Shown here one piece after another: positions 11,047 through 22,440 of a stretch of 64,000 nucleotides of DNA. Each line of letters opens with the position of its first letter. Within the stretch, counting starts at the first letter, position 1. This DNA comes from Carettochelys insculpta. Lineage: Eukaryota; Chordata; Testudines; Carettochelyidae. The stretch is taken from the NCBI RefSeq assembly GCF_033958435.1, contig NC_134152.1:16912001-16976000 (forward strand). The letters run 5' to 3'. The position numbers and the translations under genes were made by a program. Under the pieces are notes generated by a model, which had not been told where the DNA came from, searched no databases, and was given only the letters and a program-made list of their open reading frames with translations.

Positions 11047-11395
11047 ATGTGTTTAGTTTACAGAAGAGAAGACTTAGGGATGATTCAAAAGCAGCTTTCA
11101 ACTTCCTGAAGGGAAGCTGTAAAGAGGAGGGTGAGAAACTGTTCTCCGTGGTGTCAGATGGCAGAACAAGGAGTAATGGTCTGAAGTTAAAGAGGGAGAG
11201 GTGTAGGTTAGATATTAGGAAAAACCATTTCACCAGGAGGGTGGTGAAGCGTTGCAATGTGTTGCCTTGAGGTTTTTAAGTTCTGGCTTGACAAGGTCCT
11301 GGCTGGGATGACTTAGTGGGGGTTGATCCTTCTTGAAGCAGGGGGCTGGACTAGATGACCTCCTAAGGTCCCTTCCAGCCCTATGATTCTATAAT
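11047..11395 (+). mobile_element. CR1 LINE 3' end, 5'-truncated
   Basis: It starts at 'gtttagtttacagaagagaa' (the LFSLQKRRLR region of CR1 ORF2) and continues through the C-terminal RT region. It ends in the CR1 3' UTR 'gggggctggactagatgacc ... cagccctatgattctat'. MITE copy B lies directly against its 5' end. No complete frame remains. Confidence 0.85.
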
Positions 11396-14139
11396 CAAGA
11401 ATGAGATAACTGCTATTGAAGATGAGAACTCTGAAGGAATTTTCTGGGGCTATTGCCATTGATTAAATGTTTTTACCACGGCTTTAAGAGAACCAGAATT
11501 GCATATGTTGCCATTGGATGCTGACATGTGAATTTTCATTCCAGGCTACCAAATAGAGACAACTATTGAGATGATGTGATGTCTATGAGGTCATTTGCTT
11601 TGTGAGTAATTTTGATGAGAAGCACGTCTTTAATTTTTCACCTTCATGTGATTGGGTGCAGTAATGAAATCTTTAAAAGTTGTATGAAAGTCCTCATCAT
11701 CATTTTAAAGATGATAAATGAAACCATGGTTTATCATTCTCTTTCTCTTCCCTCTTCCTTCCATGACTGGCAACTCTGCTTTTGCCATACCTGCCTTTTT
11801 AGGATCTGACTGAACCTGTAAAAACAGAGCCTATTTTGTGAAGCTTGAAACAGTCTGAGCCACATGAAGAACCTGTCAATACATGGCATGATGGTCCTTA
11901 ATAGCCCTTCTTCACAGGTACTAGTGGTAACCAGTGGATAACTGCCCTCTAAATTGTTTTATTTTAACTGTTTGGATTATCAGCCTGAAAAGACGTAATA
12001 GTAAATATTTTCTTTAAGTGCCAGAAAGGCAGAGGGCAGATTTGTAAGGAATTTTTTCCTGGTTGAATCCCTAAGATGCCAAATTTCAACCCATAAGTAC
12101 ATGCTACAAGCTTTGAACTGTTAAAAATAGATTATTATCCTAGAGGTGCTGAGTTGCAGGCACTGTTATTTACAGTAGTATTGCTGCCATTTTAAGGTAA
12201 TCCATTTACATATATCTGAGGGACATAAAAAGTGGCATGAGAAGAATAATGATGTCTCTTGAGCAGTAATATAGTAGCTTCTCTGTATTATTCCTCTGAG
12301 ATTTTGTGTCTATAAAAAGGGAGAGGGCAAACATTTCTTCACACTTTTTCTAGATTATGTTAAAATCTCACTTAAAATTGACCTGCTGAAACAAAGAAGA
12401 AATACATATCAAAATGATCTTCACTAGCTGTTGTCATATAGGAATCTCTTTCTTTCTTCTTGTAACCTACTGTACACATTATAGGCTGAAACTCATATGT
12501 GCTGAGATCCCACAACTTCAGCAGAAATGTTTGGGGCTGCAGTTGCTCAGTGTCTGACAGTCAGATCTTAAAAATCCTGTGGCACATACTACACTGTATA
12601 TGCCATGGAATAGTCTGTAAGAGGGCTATGAGAGATTCAATAATTTTAGTAATCTGATTATCCTGTACTATATTCTTCCTAAAATGTTGAATTTGGACTG
12701 TTTCGCTATGAATGGCATCAAGAATTCCAACCAATCTGTGCTATTGATGAAAATGTAACAGAAATTTAAATAAGAAATCATAGATAATTAGCAAAGAAAC
12801 TTATAAAACGATGTTTCTGAAGAATATGAGATCCTAATGTTATCAAGACATAATACATCATGTTGCAATAAATCAGCTATGTCACTAAGCTGAGAGCTTG
12901 GTCTAGGGAATACAGAGGAGGTAATTTGTGGTACTGGCTTGGAAAGATATCTATATGATACAGGTTTAGACAAGGTATATATTAACCAAAAGTTGTGGGG
13001 CTGTCAGTGACCGTTTATCCAAAAAAAAAAAATTCTAAAGTTTGAACTGCAAATGATCAACTACTGAAAGGCTCAGTCACTACAAAATATTCTTCTTAAA
13101 TGACGATAATGCCTAAGTAGGACTTTTCTGCTCACACAAATATACACAAGAACACCAAGTATTCATGCAATGGACAAAGTTACTTTTATTTTCTTTTGAA
13201 ATTTATTGCTAAGGGTATTTTCACATGTTACCTCTAGCTATAACTCTTATAATCTTAACCAGCAATGTCCCTCATTCAAGTGTTTTTGGTTTGTTGAAAT
13301 GAAATGGCTGATGTTGTCCTGGGCATTTTATTTCATGGCAGACATAAATGGGTTCAGGGTAAGATTTATGATCGTTTTGAGCTTGGTAACATCAAGGAAA
13401 AATGTACTGAGCACAGACCTTGATTAGGATAAAATTGCTTGTGGGTTGCCCTGCCTAAAGGATCTGTTGGTAATCTCTGTCAGTAGTGATCACACATGTA
13501 GTTTACAGGCTTTCACTGATCATGAGAGACATAGGTATGTTTGTAATAAATGGGACAGATTTGTCCCAGCAGTTTCTGGACCTGTGTTTGTGAGATAGGA
13601 GTCTCCCTGTGTCCCTCAAAGAAAGCTGTTTTGCTTCTTCAAAGTCAATTTTGTTTTAAGCTTTCATAAAGATTTCATTAGTGTTAGAAAGTCATCTTGA
13701 AAATACCAATATGAGTGCTAGAATTATTGAGATTGTGTGTAGAGTAAAAAGGAGTGATTTTAGAATACATGCACCCCCTTTTTAAGAAGCCATCATGTTT
13801 TTATTGCATTTTCATCAATGCTTAACATTGATTTTCTATATGCAGACTTTGTGGCGTATAGCCTTGGAGAGTAATAAACTCTGATGTGATTTGTTGATGC
13901 AGTGGGAGAAGAGTGGCCCAGAGCTAAAAACTACAGATGGGCCTGGATTTTACTGGAGAGGGAGTTCTCTGCCAGCATCTCTTGGAAAGCAAGGAGAAGT
14001 GACTGAAGGGGCATGCTCATTTGAATTTTAGTTATGTGGCAGTTTAGGCCAGTTTGGTGAAAACAGTTATATTTTGAGTTTGGGAGCAATAAAATGCTGC
14101 CAACCTTGTTCAGAAATACAATCAATATTGGAGGTGACT
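11396..14139. other. No recognisable feature
   Basis: AT-rich sequence with no convincing exon, repeat end or RNA gene. A short A run lies at 13020-13031. Confidence 0.45.
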
Positions 14140-15054
14140 GGGATCATCCTGCTAAGCCTTCTACCAGGCACAGCTGGCTAAAGGAGCATGGACAGAGCTA
14201 AAGACAGGTAGGACCGGCTGGCTGGCTGGCTGGTTCCTGTCTTTCCTGCAGTGCCTCTCTGGTGGTGGGGACTCTGCCCCAGACACCACTGATTTCTCTT
14301 TGAAGAGCTGAGCTCAGACTGCTGTAAAACTGTTGGTTATGCAGTCCTGAGGGTAGTTTTGAGCCAACGAGGGTGGTGTGGCAGCAGCTTGGAGGCAATG
14401 GATTAGGGCCAGTGTAAAGATACAGAGAGAGCAGCAGCCTACTTAAAGGACTCTGGTGTGAGCCTCTGCACCCAGCAAGTGAAGTTGAAATAACCCAGTC
14501 GGGATCAGGTGGTAGAGCTCACAGAGCAGCTCTGGCAACACTAGAATGCACTTCTTCACTCAGGACAGCTACCTGAGCGGGAAGCTGGTGAGAAGGGAAG
14601 TGAATAGAACATACTAGCCACTCCCAGTTGCCGGAAGGACAGAGGCTGGGACTTTGGCTAAGGTACACTCTGGTGTGCGAGTCACCACACAGAATTTGTG
14701 GATTTATTAATTGCTGGATTCCCCAGATTTATTCTGTTATCCACCCTATTGTTTTTCATCTCAAAAAATTCTCTTGGTTTTAAGTCCCTAGACTCAGTGT
14801 AATTGCCGTTGACCCCTGGCAGAAGGGTTAAGCACACTGCAGTAATCCTTTGAGGTCCTGGACTGGGAGCAGTGCCCCTGTAAGCTGAGTGCTTGGGTGG
14901 CTGCCCTGGAGAGATTCAGATACTGCCCAGCTGGTTAGCAGACCACCCACAGCTGGCCATGTGCGTGTCTATTGGTGGCGTGCATCCACACATACCTTTG
15001 TGCACATAAAAAAATTATTGCACCCCGGGTGGAAGAAATTAGAGGTAACACCGA
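14140..15054. other. G+C-richer stretch, possible old repeat or LTR remnant
   Basis: Composition rises relative to the flanks. A short (TGGC)n run is at 14217-14232. The stretch around 14945-15050 ('acccacagctggccatgtgc', 'gtgcacataaaaaaattatt') looks like a dispersed repeat, but I cannot assign a class. No retroviral protein motif was seen. Confidence 0.3.
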
Positions 15055-15483
15055 GTCTACCTCTACACTAGTGAGCTTTTTTGAAAAAGCTGTGACTCTT
15101 CTGAAAAATCCCAAGGAGCATCCACATACAAAATGTGTTCTTTCAATATTAAATTGGAAAAACGCAACATTTTTTCTGGTGGCCCTCTCCTGCTCCCAGG
15201 CGAGGAAGAGTACCTTGTTCTGAAACTTTGTTGCAGAAAAAAAAAAGTGTGTAGATGCCCCAGGGGTCTTTTTTGAAAGGCCAGAGTTTTTGATCCAGGG
15301 CATTTGATCCTGGCCCATTCCTTTGAAAGAGCAGCAGGTGGATGATCTCTCTCTATTGGAAGAGCAATTTGAATTTTCGATCTGCTTTTATGTGTGTGGT
15401 CACAGTTTTTCGAAAGAAGTTTATTCAGAAGAGATCGTCTGAAAGAACTTCTTTCAAAGGACCACTGTAGTGTAGCCCTACCC
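15055..15483. mobile_element. ~429-bp Harbinger-type MITE with ctttgaaaga motifs
   Basis: The left end gtctacctctacactagtg and right end actgtagtgtagccctacc are imperfect inverted copies. The interior carries several ttttgaaaga / tctttcaaag words near both ends. It shares 'ggcccattcctttgaaagag' with the right end of the Harbinger at 16.0-19.3 kb, so it looks like a MITE of that second Harbinger family. A target duplication is not clear. Confidence 0.6.
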
Positions 15484-15989
15484 TGAGTGAGAGCCCAGAT
15501 TAAAAGTGATTGTTTTTTTGAAAAGTATTTGCCAGTGAATGATACGGTGTTTTTGCATGTGTGAGTTCATTTGAGAGTGTCATGATAGTACTGTTTTACT
15601 CACATAGTTGTTATTGGTGCACTTAATGCACTATATAGGATGCCCAACTTGTTGTGATTGGCATGTGTGGGATGCATTGACATTGATCATTGGAGTAGTG
15701 GTGAGATGGTCTCCAGGTTTTGCATCTGTTTATCCAGTAGCTTCTGGTGTCACTTTAAATTGATGGGTCCTGGTCAGTAGGGAACTCACTTCTGATGATG
15801 ACCTCAGCAAGGATGGGAACTGTTTCAAAGTCAGAAGAGGGGGTTGGAAAGATTTTTCAGGGTGATTTGTTAAATGTCTTGTATGGATTCTTGTGAGGGG
15901 TAGTCGGTGATAACTAGGGCAGGAAGGTTGAAGGTTTTTGTTTCCCTCCCCACTGAAACCATATTCAAAGGTTAAGCAAATAATGGATC
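15484..15989. other. No recognisable feature
   Basis: Sequence between the MITE and the first recognisable Harbinger coding sequence. The missing left end of that Harbinger should lie here, but no inverted end is visible. Confidence 0.4.
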
Positions 15990-16022
15990 CAAAAATCTGC
16001 TGTCAAAAAGGTCATACCCTCC

Positions 16023-17330
16023 TTGACAGTGGAGGGCTCCCAAGAGTCCAGCCCAGGCCCAGAAAAGCATGCCCCATCTTGGACTGAGGCACAGCTGAAG
16101 GACTTCCTTGGACTGTGGGGCGATGAGAAGGTCCTTCTCCAGACCACTGGCTGGTGCAAGAACACCAGGGTTTTTCACCATCTCTGCACCAGTCTGACCA
16201 CCCGGGGCACTCTACTTACATGCTGGATCAAGTAAGGTCCAAGGTTAAGGAGCTAAGGGAGGCCTACTGCCAGGCCTGAGATGCGACCCAGCCGCTCAAG
16301 GGCAGTGCTCACCAGCTGCCCCCACTATGAGAAGTTGGACTGCCTCTTTGGGCTGAAGAAGGCAGCCCCCATGGAAGTGGTGCTGGACACCACAGGGCCC
16401 AACCCAGAGCCTGAACAGCAGTTGGAGGACCAGCCAGGAACCTCGGGCTGCAGCACCGCCCAGGAGCCAGAGCCAGAGCCAGAGGTGATGTCCGAGAACA
16501 AGAGATCCATAGATGGCACCTGGTGATAGCCATCCCATCTGGGTCCTTGAGTCAGATACTCTACACCTGGGCCTCCCACAAATTCCTTGAGGGACGCGCT
16601 GGGAGGGGGAACTGGACAAAGAGGTGGGGGGCATAGCCCTTGGGTCAAGGTCATGGGACTGATAGATTGCCCCCTCCCCTTCTGTCTCCACGGCTTTGCT
16701 GTCTGAGGGGTAGGTGAAGGCTGTCCAGGGGCAGGGGAGCCCACAGTGAGCTGCAGAGGGGGACGGGGCACCCCCACCTCCAGTGCTCAGGCAGGCTCAC
16801 TGCAAGAGGCTGCACTGCTGTCACCATCACCGGGAGGAGGAGGAGGCTAGTGCCTACACAGCAACCATCTGGCAGCAGACCACTGTGCTCCAGCAGTGGC
16901 TGGAGCTGGAGAGGGCTGATGTGACATGGCAGCAGGAAGACTGGGGTGAGGTTGCCATGGCGAGGTTGCCATGGCCCTCTGGGCCCTCACCCAGGCCACT
17001 GCTGAGTGGCCACTACAGGCTCCTGCTGCCCCCTCTGCAGCTCCTCCTGCAGTCCCTGCCCTTGCTCCCCTGCTCCAGTCCAACCTCCCCACAGCTACCC
17101 ATCTGGAACTTGCCCAGTGGCTCATGGTCAGTGCAGCCATAGTGAGCCAGACCCCCTGCCCTCCACCTTTCCTTCCCACCCAAGCCAAGCCAGAGGCCAC
17201 TGGACCCCTCCCAGACCCCTACCTCCCCATAATCCTGGCACCATCCCAGCCCCAATGTAGATGCTGGAGCCAGGGCAGTAGGGCCTCTGCAACCAGCATG
17301 GCTCATGGCCCCTGACCCCTGTGGATCCCC
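16023..17330 (+). pseudogene. Harbinger Myb/SANT-like DNA-binding protein, broken
   Basis: PIF/Harbinger elements encode a trihelix/Myb-like partner that binds element ends and brings the transposase to the nucleus. The segment 16059-16210 gives PSWTEAQLKDFLGLWGDEKV, which aligns with the partner of the other Harbinger (PSRTEAKIRDLLGLWGEEEL). A frame change near 16215-16235 is needed to continue into QVRSKVKELREAYCQA. A further change leads to CPHYEKLDCLFG at about 16315-16355 and an acidic PEPEP tract. A separate downstream part (about 16840-16960) has the C-terminal coiled segment TVLQQWLELERADVTWQQED. An intron probably separates the two parts, as in the relative. Exact exon limits are uncertain. 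Confidence 0.7.
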
Positions 17331-17589
17331 CACCTCTGCCCCAGGATCCCCCATCCATTGTATATAATTTCCCCTCATTTCCTCCTGTAAATAGTTATTT
17401 GTATAGGTTGGGTTACGTAAACAGTTAATATATTTTATGGAAGACTTTATTTTTCACTATTCTTGTGTCCCTCGTGACTGGAGCAATGAGGGGTGTTGGG
17501 GGGGGTGAGAGCAGTGAGGGGTGGATGCACAGGAGGCAGGTCTTGTGGAGGGTGTCTGTGGGAGGCTCACTGGAGTCTTGTGGTGAAGG

Positions 17590-18966
17590 CCTCCTAGAGG
17601 GCCTCCCTGACCCGCACCCCCTGCTGGTGCACCTGGCAGCATGGGCCATGGGCCAGCTGCTCATAGCCTGGGCTGGTGTCAGCAGCCCGTCCCTGCATGA
17701 ATAGCTCATGCTTGCTATCCATAACATTGCAAAGAGTGCAGCAGGCTCCCACCACAGCAGGCACATTGTTGAGACCGACTGCCAGCCACGTGAGGAGGTA
17801 CCGAAAGCACCCTTTCAGGTGCCCAAATGCCTGGTCCATGGTGTTGTGGGTCTGGTTCAGGTGGGTGTTAAAAAGGTCCTGGCTAGGGTCCATGTGGCCT
17901 GTGTAGGGCTTCATGAGCCACAGGTGCAGGAGGTAGGTGGCACTGGCCAGGATGCAGGGAGGGATGGCCCTGTCCCTGACCAGGAGCTCCCATGGGGGGA
18001 TTTAGGCCCCCTCCTCCATCCTGCACCTGAGCCACAAATTCTTGAATACCTGGGCATTGTGGGCTAGTAAGGACCAGCCTATTCAGATGTCTTTAAAGCA
18101 TCCTTTGGAGTCCACAAGGACCTGGAGCACCATGACATGTATCCCTTTTGATTGATGTAGTATCCAGTGCTGTGGTCCAGGGCCTGGATCGAGATGTGGG
18201 TCCCACCCAGCATGCCAAAACATCTGGGAAAGCCCAGGGCCACAAATCCTGTGAGGGTGGCATCAAGGTCCCTGACTCAGGTGACCATCCGCAGGAGGAT
18301 GGTTTGATTTCCCTGACAACCTGCATGGGATGGAGGGTGTATGCATTTGTGGGTGCATGGCAGGGTGCCCCAGAGCCCCCCTTCCTCGGACCCTGCCCCC
18401 CATTCCCCTCCTCCCTCACGCCCCTGGCCTGGTTCCCAAAGGTCCTTCTTGCCAGGGAGCCCCCACCTACTCCCCCTGTTGGGTGTGTGACCCGAGCATG
18501 CCTTACCTCCGTAAGGAAAGCCCCAATGGTTGCCTTGCCCACCCAGAACTGGTGGCCCACAGACTGGTAGCTCTCCAGGGTAGCCAGCATCCATACCACA
18601 ATCACAGCCCTCTTCTGCAAGGGGAGTGAGGGCCTCATACACGTGTTCTGGTGCTGGAGAGTGGAGGCGAACCAGTGACCTAGCTCAAGAAATGCCTGCT
18701 TGGTCATGGGGAAGTTCTGGAGCCAGCAGCCGTCATCCCACTTGCCCATCACGAGCTGGTCCCACCGCGCGGAGCTTGTGAGATAGCTCCATAGGTGCTG
18801 GATTGCATGGGGGATAGGGCGTGGACAGTGCCCTGTGGAGGGCCTGCATGACTGTGGTGAGAGGGGTCACCCACCAGAGGAGATACAGGGCATCAATGAC
18901 CACCATGGTCAGCAGGCAGACCATGGCATCAGGGATGTCCTCATCTGGGAGCTGCTGGGGATCCAT
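17590..18966 (-). pseudogene. Harbinger DDE transposase, broken, first catalytic Asp lost
   Basis: The start is taken at 18966 because MDPQQ matches the start of the other Harbinger transposase (MDPQQQQQ at 45211). Recognisable pieces in order on the minus strand: GKWDDGCWLQNFPMTKQAFL, then LATLESYQSVGHQF, then VGKATIGAFLTEV at a splice donor. After the intron come VVREI, GFVALGFPRCFGMLGGTH, STGYYINQKGY and, in another frame, KPYTGHMDPSQDLF and QAFGHLKGCFRYLLT. At least three frame changes are needed. The motif expected to read LDGTH reads LGGTH, so the first acidic catalytic residue is replaced by Gly. Related domesticated host genes exist (HARBI1), but this copy is clearly a dead transposon gene. 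Confidence 0.82.
18321..18506 (-). other. Retained intron in the Harbinger transposase pseudogene
   Basis: On the minus strand the exon ends ACGGAG and the intron starts GTAAGGCATG. It ends CCCATGCAG before GTTGTCAGGG. The length is 186 bp, a multiple of three. Both splice signals are intact. The position, between the TEV and VREI codons, is identical to that in the other Harbinger family at 45696-45791. Confidence 0.75.
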
Positions 18967-19288
18967 GGGGTCTCTGCAGTGGCTCTGCTCCATGTATGGG
19001 GTCTGCTGTGCTACAGACAACCTGGCAGCCCTCAGCGTATGCAGGCTGAGGGTGTTGGAGAGGGACCTTTTAAGGGAGCAGATGGCTGTGGCCCCCAGAA
19101 GGTTTGTTGGCCATGCGAACTTGTCCACAGTGTTTTTTCCAGGCCCATTCTTTCAAAAGAGCACCTGGAACTATGTGGACACTTTCTTTTGAAAGATCAG
19201 GCCAGTCCTGCGTATGTAGACACGCTCTTTGAAAAGGTGATCTTCCAGATCTTCTTTTGAAAGATTGCTTTAGTGTGTAGACGTAACC

Positions 19289-21825
19289 TGTGTGTGTGTA
19301 TTTGAACATTTCACTTTGGAGAGGGGAAAACATGAATTGAAAATTTGCCTATTACTTATAGTTCCTCCATAACTTGAGATATGTGTTCCATTATCCTCAA
19401 CTGTGCTGCCAGCATTCGCATGAGCATGAAGAGGAAATGGAGCAGAAAGAGGGGAAGGTAGGGTGAATAAAATGAAACTAAGGCGGAACACACATGTTGA
19501 AGTTTAACAAAGACAGTAGGATCAGCCCTGTCTTAATTTTTCCATTGGAATATGAAAACCTGTTTGAAGGTTCAACTAGAATAAATGTTTGATTTTTATC
19601 TGGCTATATAGACTTCATTGTATAATGGTTGATTCATTGTGCAATCCAGGGATAGTATTGTGATTGGTCAGCTTATTAACTCAGCACACAACTTTCACAG
19701 TTCATAAATGCCAATTTAATTTAGCTAGTGTATGCTTGTCTATAGAGTAAAATCCATCTGTAAGTTTTTAAGAGATGGAAGGAATTAAAATTCTCACCAC
19801 ATAAAAAATCTCACCATATTATTTGTCACCACATAACATAATATAATGAAGAAAATCAACATTGCTTCCTGGTAACACTGAAGTAAAATAGTGTGTGCTT
19901 TAGCCTTTTGTCCCTTAACTGCTTCCTTATGATTATGTCATCTTAAATGATAGATGATTCCTTATAGCTATAACTTGATTTCTTTACTTCTACAGTAGGT
20001 TATTGGAGCTAGAGTAGGACAGGGTACCAGCCGGGAGTGTTGTGAGCACTACAGCTGAATACTAAATGGAACATTACTAGTGCCCCATCCCTTTAGCAGG
20101 TGTGTGAGGGGGTATACCAAACTCACACTGAACCAACAGGGCTTGACCAATCACTGTTGGCCAGGGAGGCCACGCATGCTTCCTTATCCCCGCTGTGCAT
20201 GCTTCAGGTGGAAGGGATGGACAAAGGAGGCAGCTTAGCTCAGTCTGGTCTGGCTGAGTAAGAGGAAAGACATGTGCTGACTGTTCCTGTGCAGGCACTT
20301 TTGACTCTTGAAGCAGTGGAAACCATGGACCCGGACTATGCTGCAGATGACCAGCAAACTATAGAGCGTGACTGGGATGCCAAGCTGCTGTGAGATGCCT
20401 CAGATGAGTCTTGAGGTAGGAAGTGATCTAGGGCATGTTTTAGGAGCCAATGCTTAAACCCTTAACCAGGAATTTCCCAGCTTCATAGGGCCCTGAGTCA
20501 GAATCTGGTGGAGTGGAGTGTGCTTGATTCTCCTACTCCCTCTTGCATTAGTTGAAGCTATTATTATTATTATTATTATTATTATTTTCACTAGAGAGAA
20601 GCAAAGAACAGGTAAGGGTGCCTTGCCACAGCCAGGTAATTTAGTACACATTTTTTTTCTGGTGAGCCTAATCAGCCCCAGCTCTACTTTTGGTGAGTGA
20701 ACCGGAAATAACCAGTGATATGGCCCTGCAGCAAGATAGACAGATTTTCTTTTAGAACAACCTGTGCTCTTGCCTGAGAGTCCAAAGAGAGAATTCCCTA
20801 TTAAATCACTTTTGCAAAAGAATCAGAGAGCCTTGGGTAATTCTCACATGAGTTCTTGACTCTGTTGGGCTACAGTTCTTTTGTAGTCTACTGAATAATT
20901 CTTGTACTTTGTGTATTCAAAGATGGTTCTTTTCAGAAAAAAAATATGATACAATGTAGAAATGTGTCTTGCAGATCAATTTATTTTGCAAAAGGACAAA
21001 AAAACCCAAAACAGAACAAAACAAAACAAAAACCCTCATGAAAAATGCAGAACACTTTGAACTAAAGCTTTCCCTCAAGTAATTTTGCTGACTTCTCTGG
21101 TTTCAGTTATACTCTAGGGATGTATATGGGATTTTTTCGCCCTAATAAGACAAGGCCTTCCTTTATTCAGTTTCTTTCTCTGTGAAATAATTGTAAAAAT
21201 GAGTCCTCTATAAAGCAAATGAGCAAATAAATGAGCATCATGCATAAATATGTCTATACTGTATTCAAATAAGTGCTTGAAGTAACCACAAACATAGCAG
21301 GCAAAATGGGTGGTAAGAAAAATCCTTTTTCATGCAAGCACCGCATTAATCTTTGATTATTGAATGAAAACAGTAAGACAATTCTGGTGCCTGAGACAAA
21401 GGAACACAGCACACTTGCCAGGAAATGCTATTGAACCCTATTACCAGCTGAAGCATGAAGCAAGAGTTTTCAAAATACAGGCTATTAAATTTCTCTTCAC
21501 AAGATCTTTCCGGATGATTTCATTACACATGTAAGTTTATTACTATGTTTAACTCACTCTTAAATTTGTCTTAGTGGACATTAGTAAAATATTATTAGTT
21601 TTTGAGAAATGTTTAGAAAGGCTCCTACCCCCATGGGATACAGAGGCCAAGTAATTGAAAACTGGTTAACTAGTAGAAGCCATGAATAGAAAATACAGGA
21701 ATTTTCCTGCTTGACTGGCAATGAGTTTAAAATATAAGGTTTTACAATTGATTTGGTAGGTAGTAGCAATAAATTCATTCATAGATGTCATATGAAGGGC
21801 CAAATCCTCAGATGGCATAAATGGT
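19289..21825. other. No gene recognised; low-complexity tracts
   Basis: Mostly AT-rich sequence. The part around 20030-20420 is richer in G+C and may be an old repeat, but I could not identify it. An A-rich CAAAA run lies at 21000-21035. Confidence 0.4.
20559..20587. repeat. (TTA)n microsatellite
   Basis: Uninterrupted TTA/ATT trinucleotide run of about 29 bp. Confidence 0.95.
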
Positions 21826-22440
21826 CATCATCATCATCGACAACCATGGGCTCAGTGTCCATTGGTGTCTGATACCTCTCTCACTATTTTCTTCCACCTT
21901 TTCGTATCCAGTGCGGAGTTGCTTAGTATATGCAGTAAATCAGCTCTGCACCAATCTACTATATCATCTACCCATTCCCTGTGGGGTCTGCCTCTCCTGC
22001 TCGAACCATCTATTATGCTGAATACCAGGGTCTTGATTCTTCGTTCATCATTCATTCTGCAAATATGCCCAAATAGCTGTAACTCACATTGTACAACCTT
22101 CTTCAGTGGGTTCTCTTTCGGCTATATCTTCCTATATAATTTCTCATTGGTGACCTTCTGCATCCATCCTATTCTCGGGATCTTTCTACAACAACTCCAC
22201 TGGAAAACCAATATTCTTCTCTTTGGATCTTTCATTATCACCCATGTCTCAGATTAATACAACATGGTGCTGAATATACACGTTTTCAAGACGCTCAGCT
22301 TCATTCCTAAGTTGATCACTTTGATTTTCCAGATCTTATCCATACCCTTCAAACTCACTCTTGCTTTAGCTATTCTAGTCACTATTTCCTTCTTACAGTC
22401 TAGATCATACACTATGTTGCTCTCCAGATACATGAGTAAA
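21826..22440 (-). mobile_element. LINE 3' end (RT C-terminal region), minus strand
   Basis: The minus strand translates into the C-terminal tail typical of a LINE reverse transcriptase. The most telling piece is SRRGRPHREWVDDIVDW, followed by KRWKKIVREVSDTNGH and a stop, then a GATGATGATGATGA-type 3' repeat at 21826-21838. Upstream, in changing frames, are VLKTCIFSTMLY and GWMQKVTNEKLY-like pieces. The R-R-G-R-P-x-x-x-W-x-D-D motif is common at the end of several non-LTR clades (RTE and others), so I do not fix the clade. The 5' part is missing and frames are broken. Confidence 0.7.

Larger units (their letters stand above)
15990..19288. mobile_element. Second-family Harbinger transposon, decayed, left end lost
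   Basis: A Myb/SANT-like gene on the plus strand faces a transposase gene on the minus strand, the same convergent order as in the 44.9-48.8 kb Harbinger but inverted. The right end is clear: 'cttttgaaagattgctttag' followed by tgtgtagacgtaacc. No matching left end was found, so 15990 is only where recognisable sequence begins. Both genes are pseudogenes. The subterminal word is tttgaaaga rather than ctatttcga, which marks a different family. Confidence 0.8.

Noticed and set aside
15484..15989. Left end of the second Harbinger
   Set aside because: I looked for an inward ggctnnntctacac end 300-600 bp before the Myb-like gene; the only such ends belong to the complete 15055-15483 MITE.
16296..17378. 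Several overlapping long open frames on both strands
   Set aside because: They are G+C-rich shadow frames over the broken Myb-like gene; only the frames with trihelix and coiled-segment motifs were kept.
20559..20587. Poly-isoleucine frames
   Set aside because: Translation of a TTA microsatellite.
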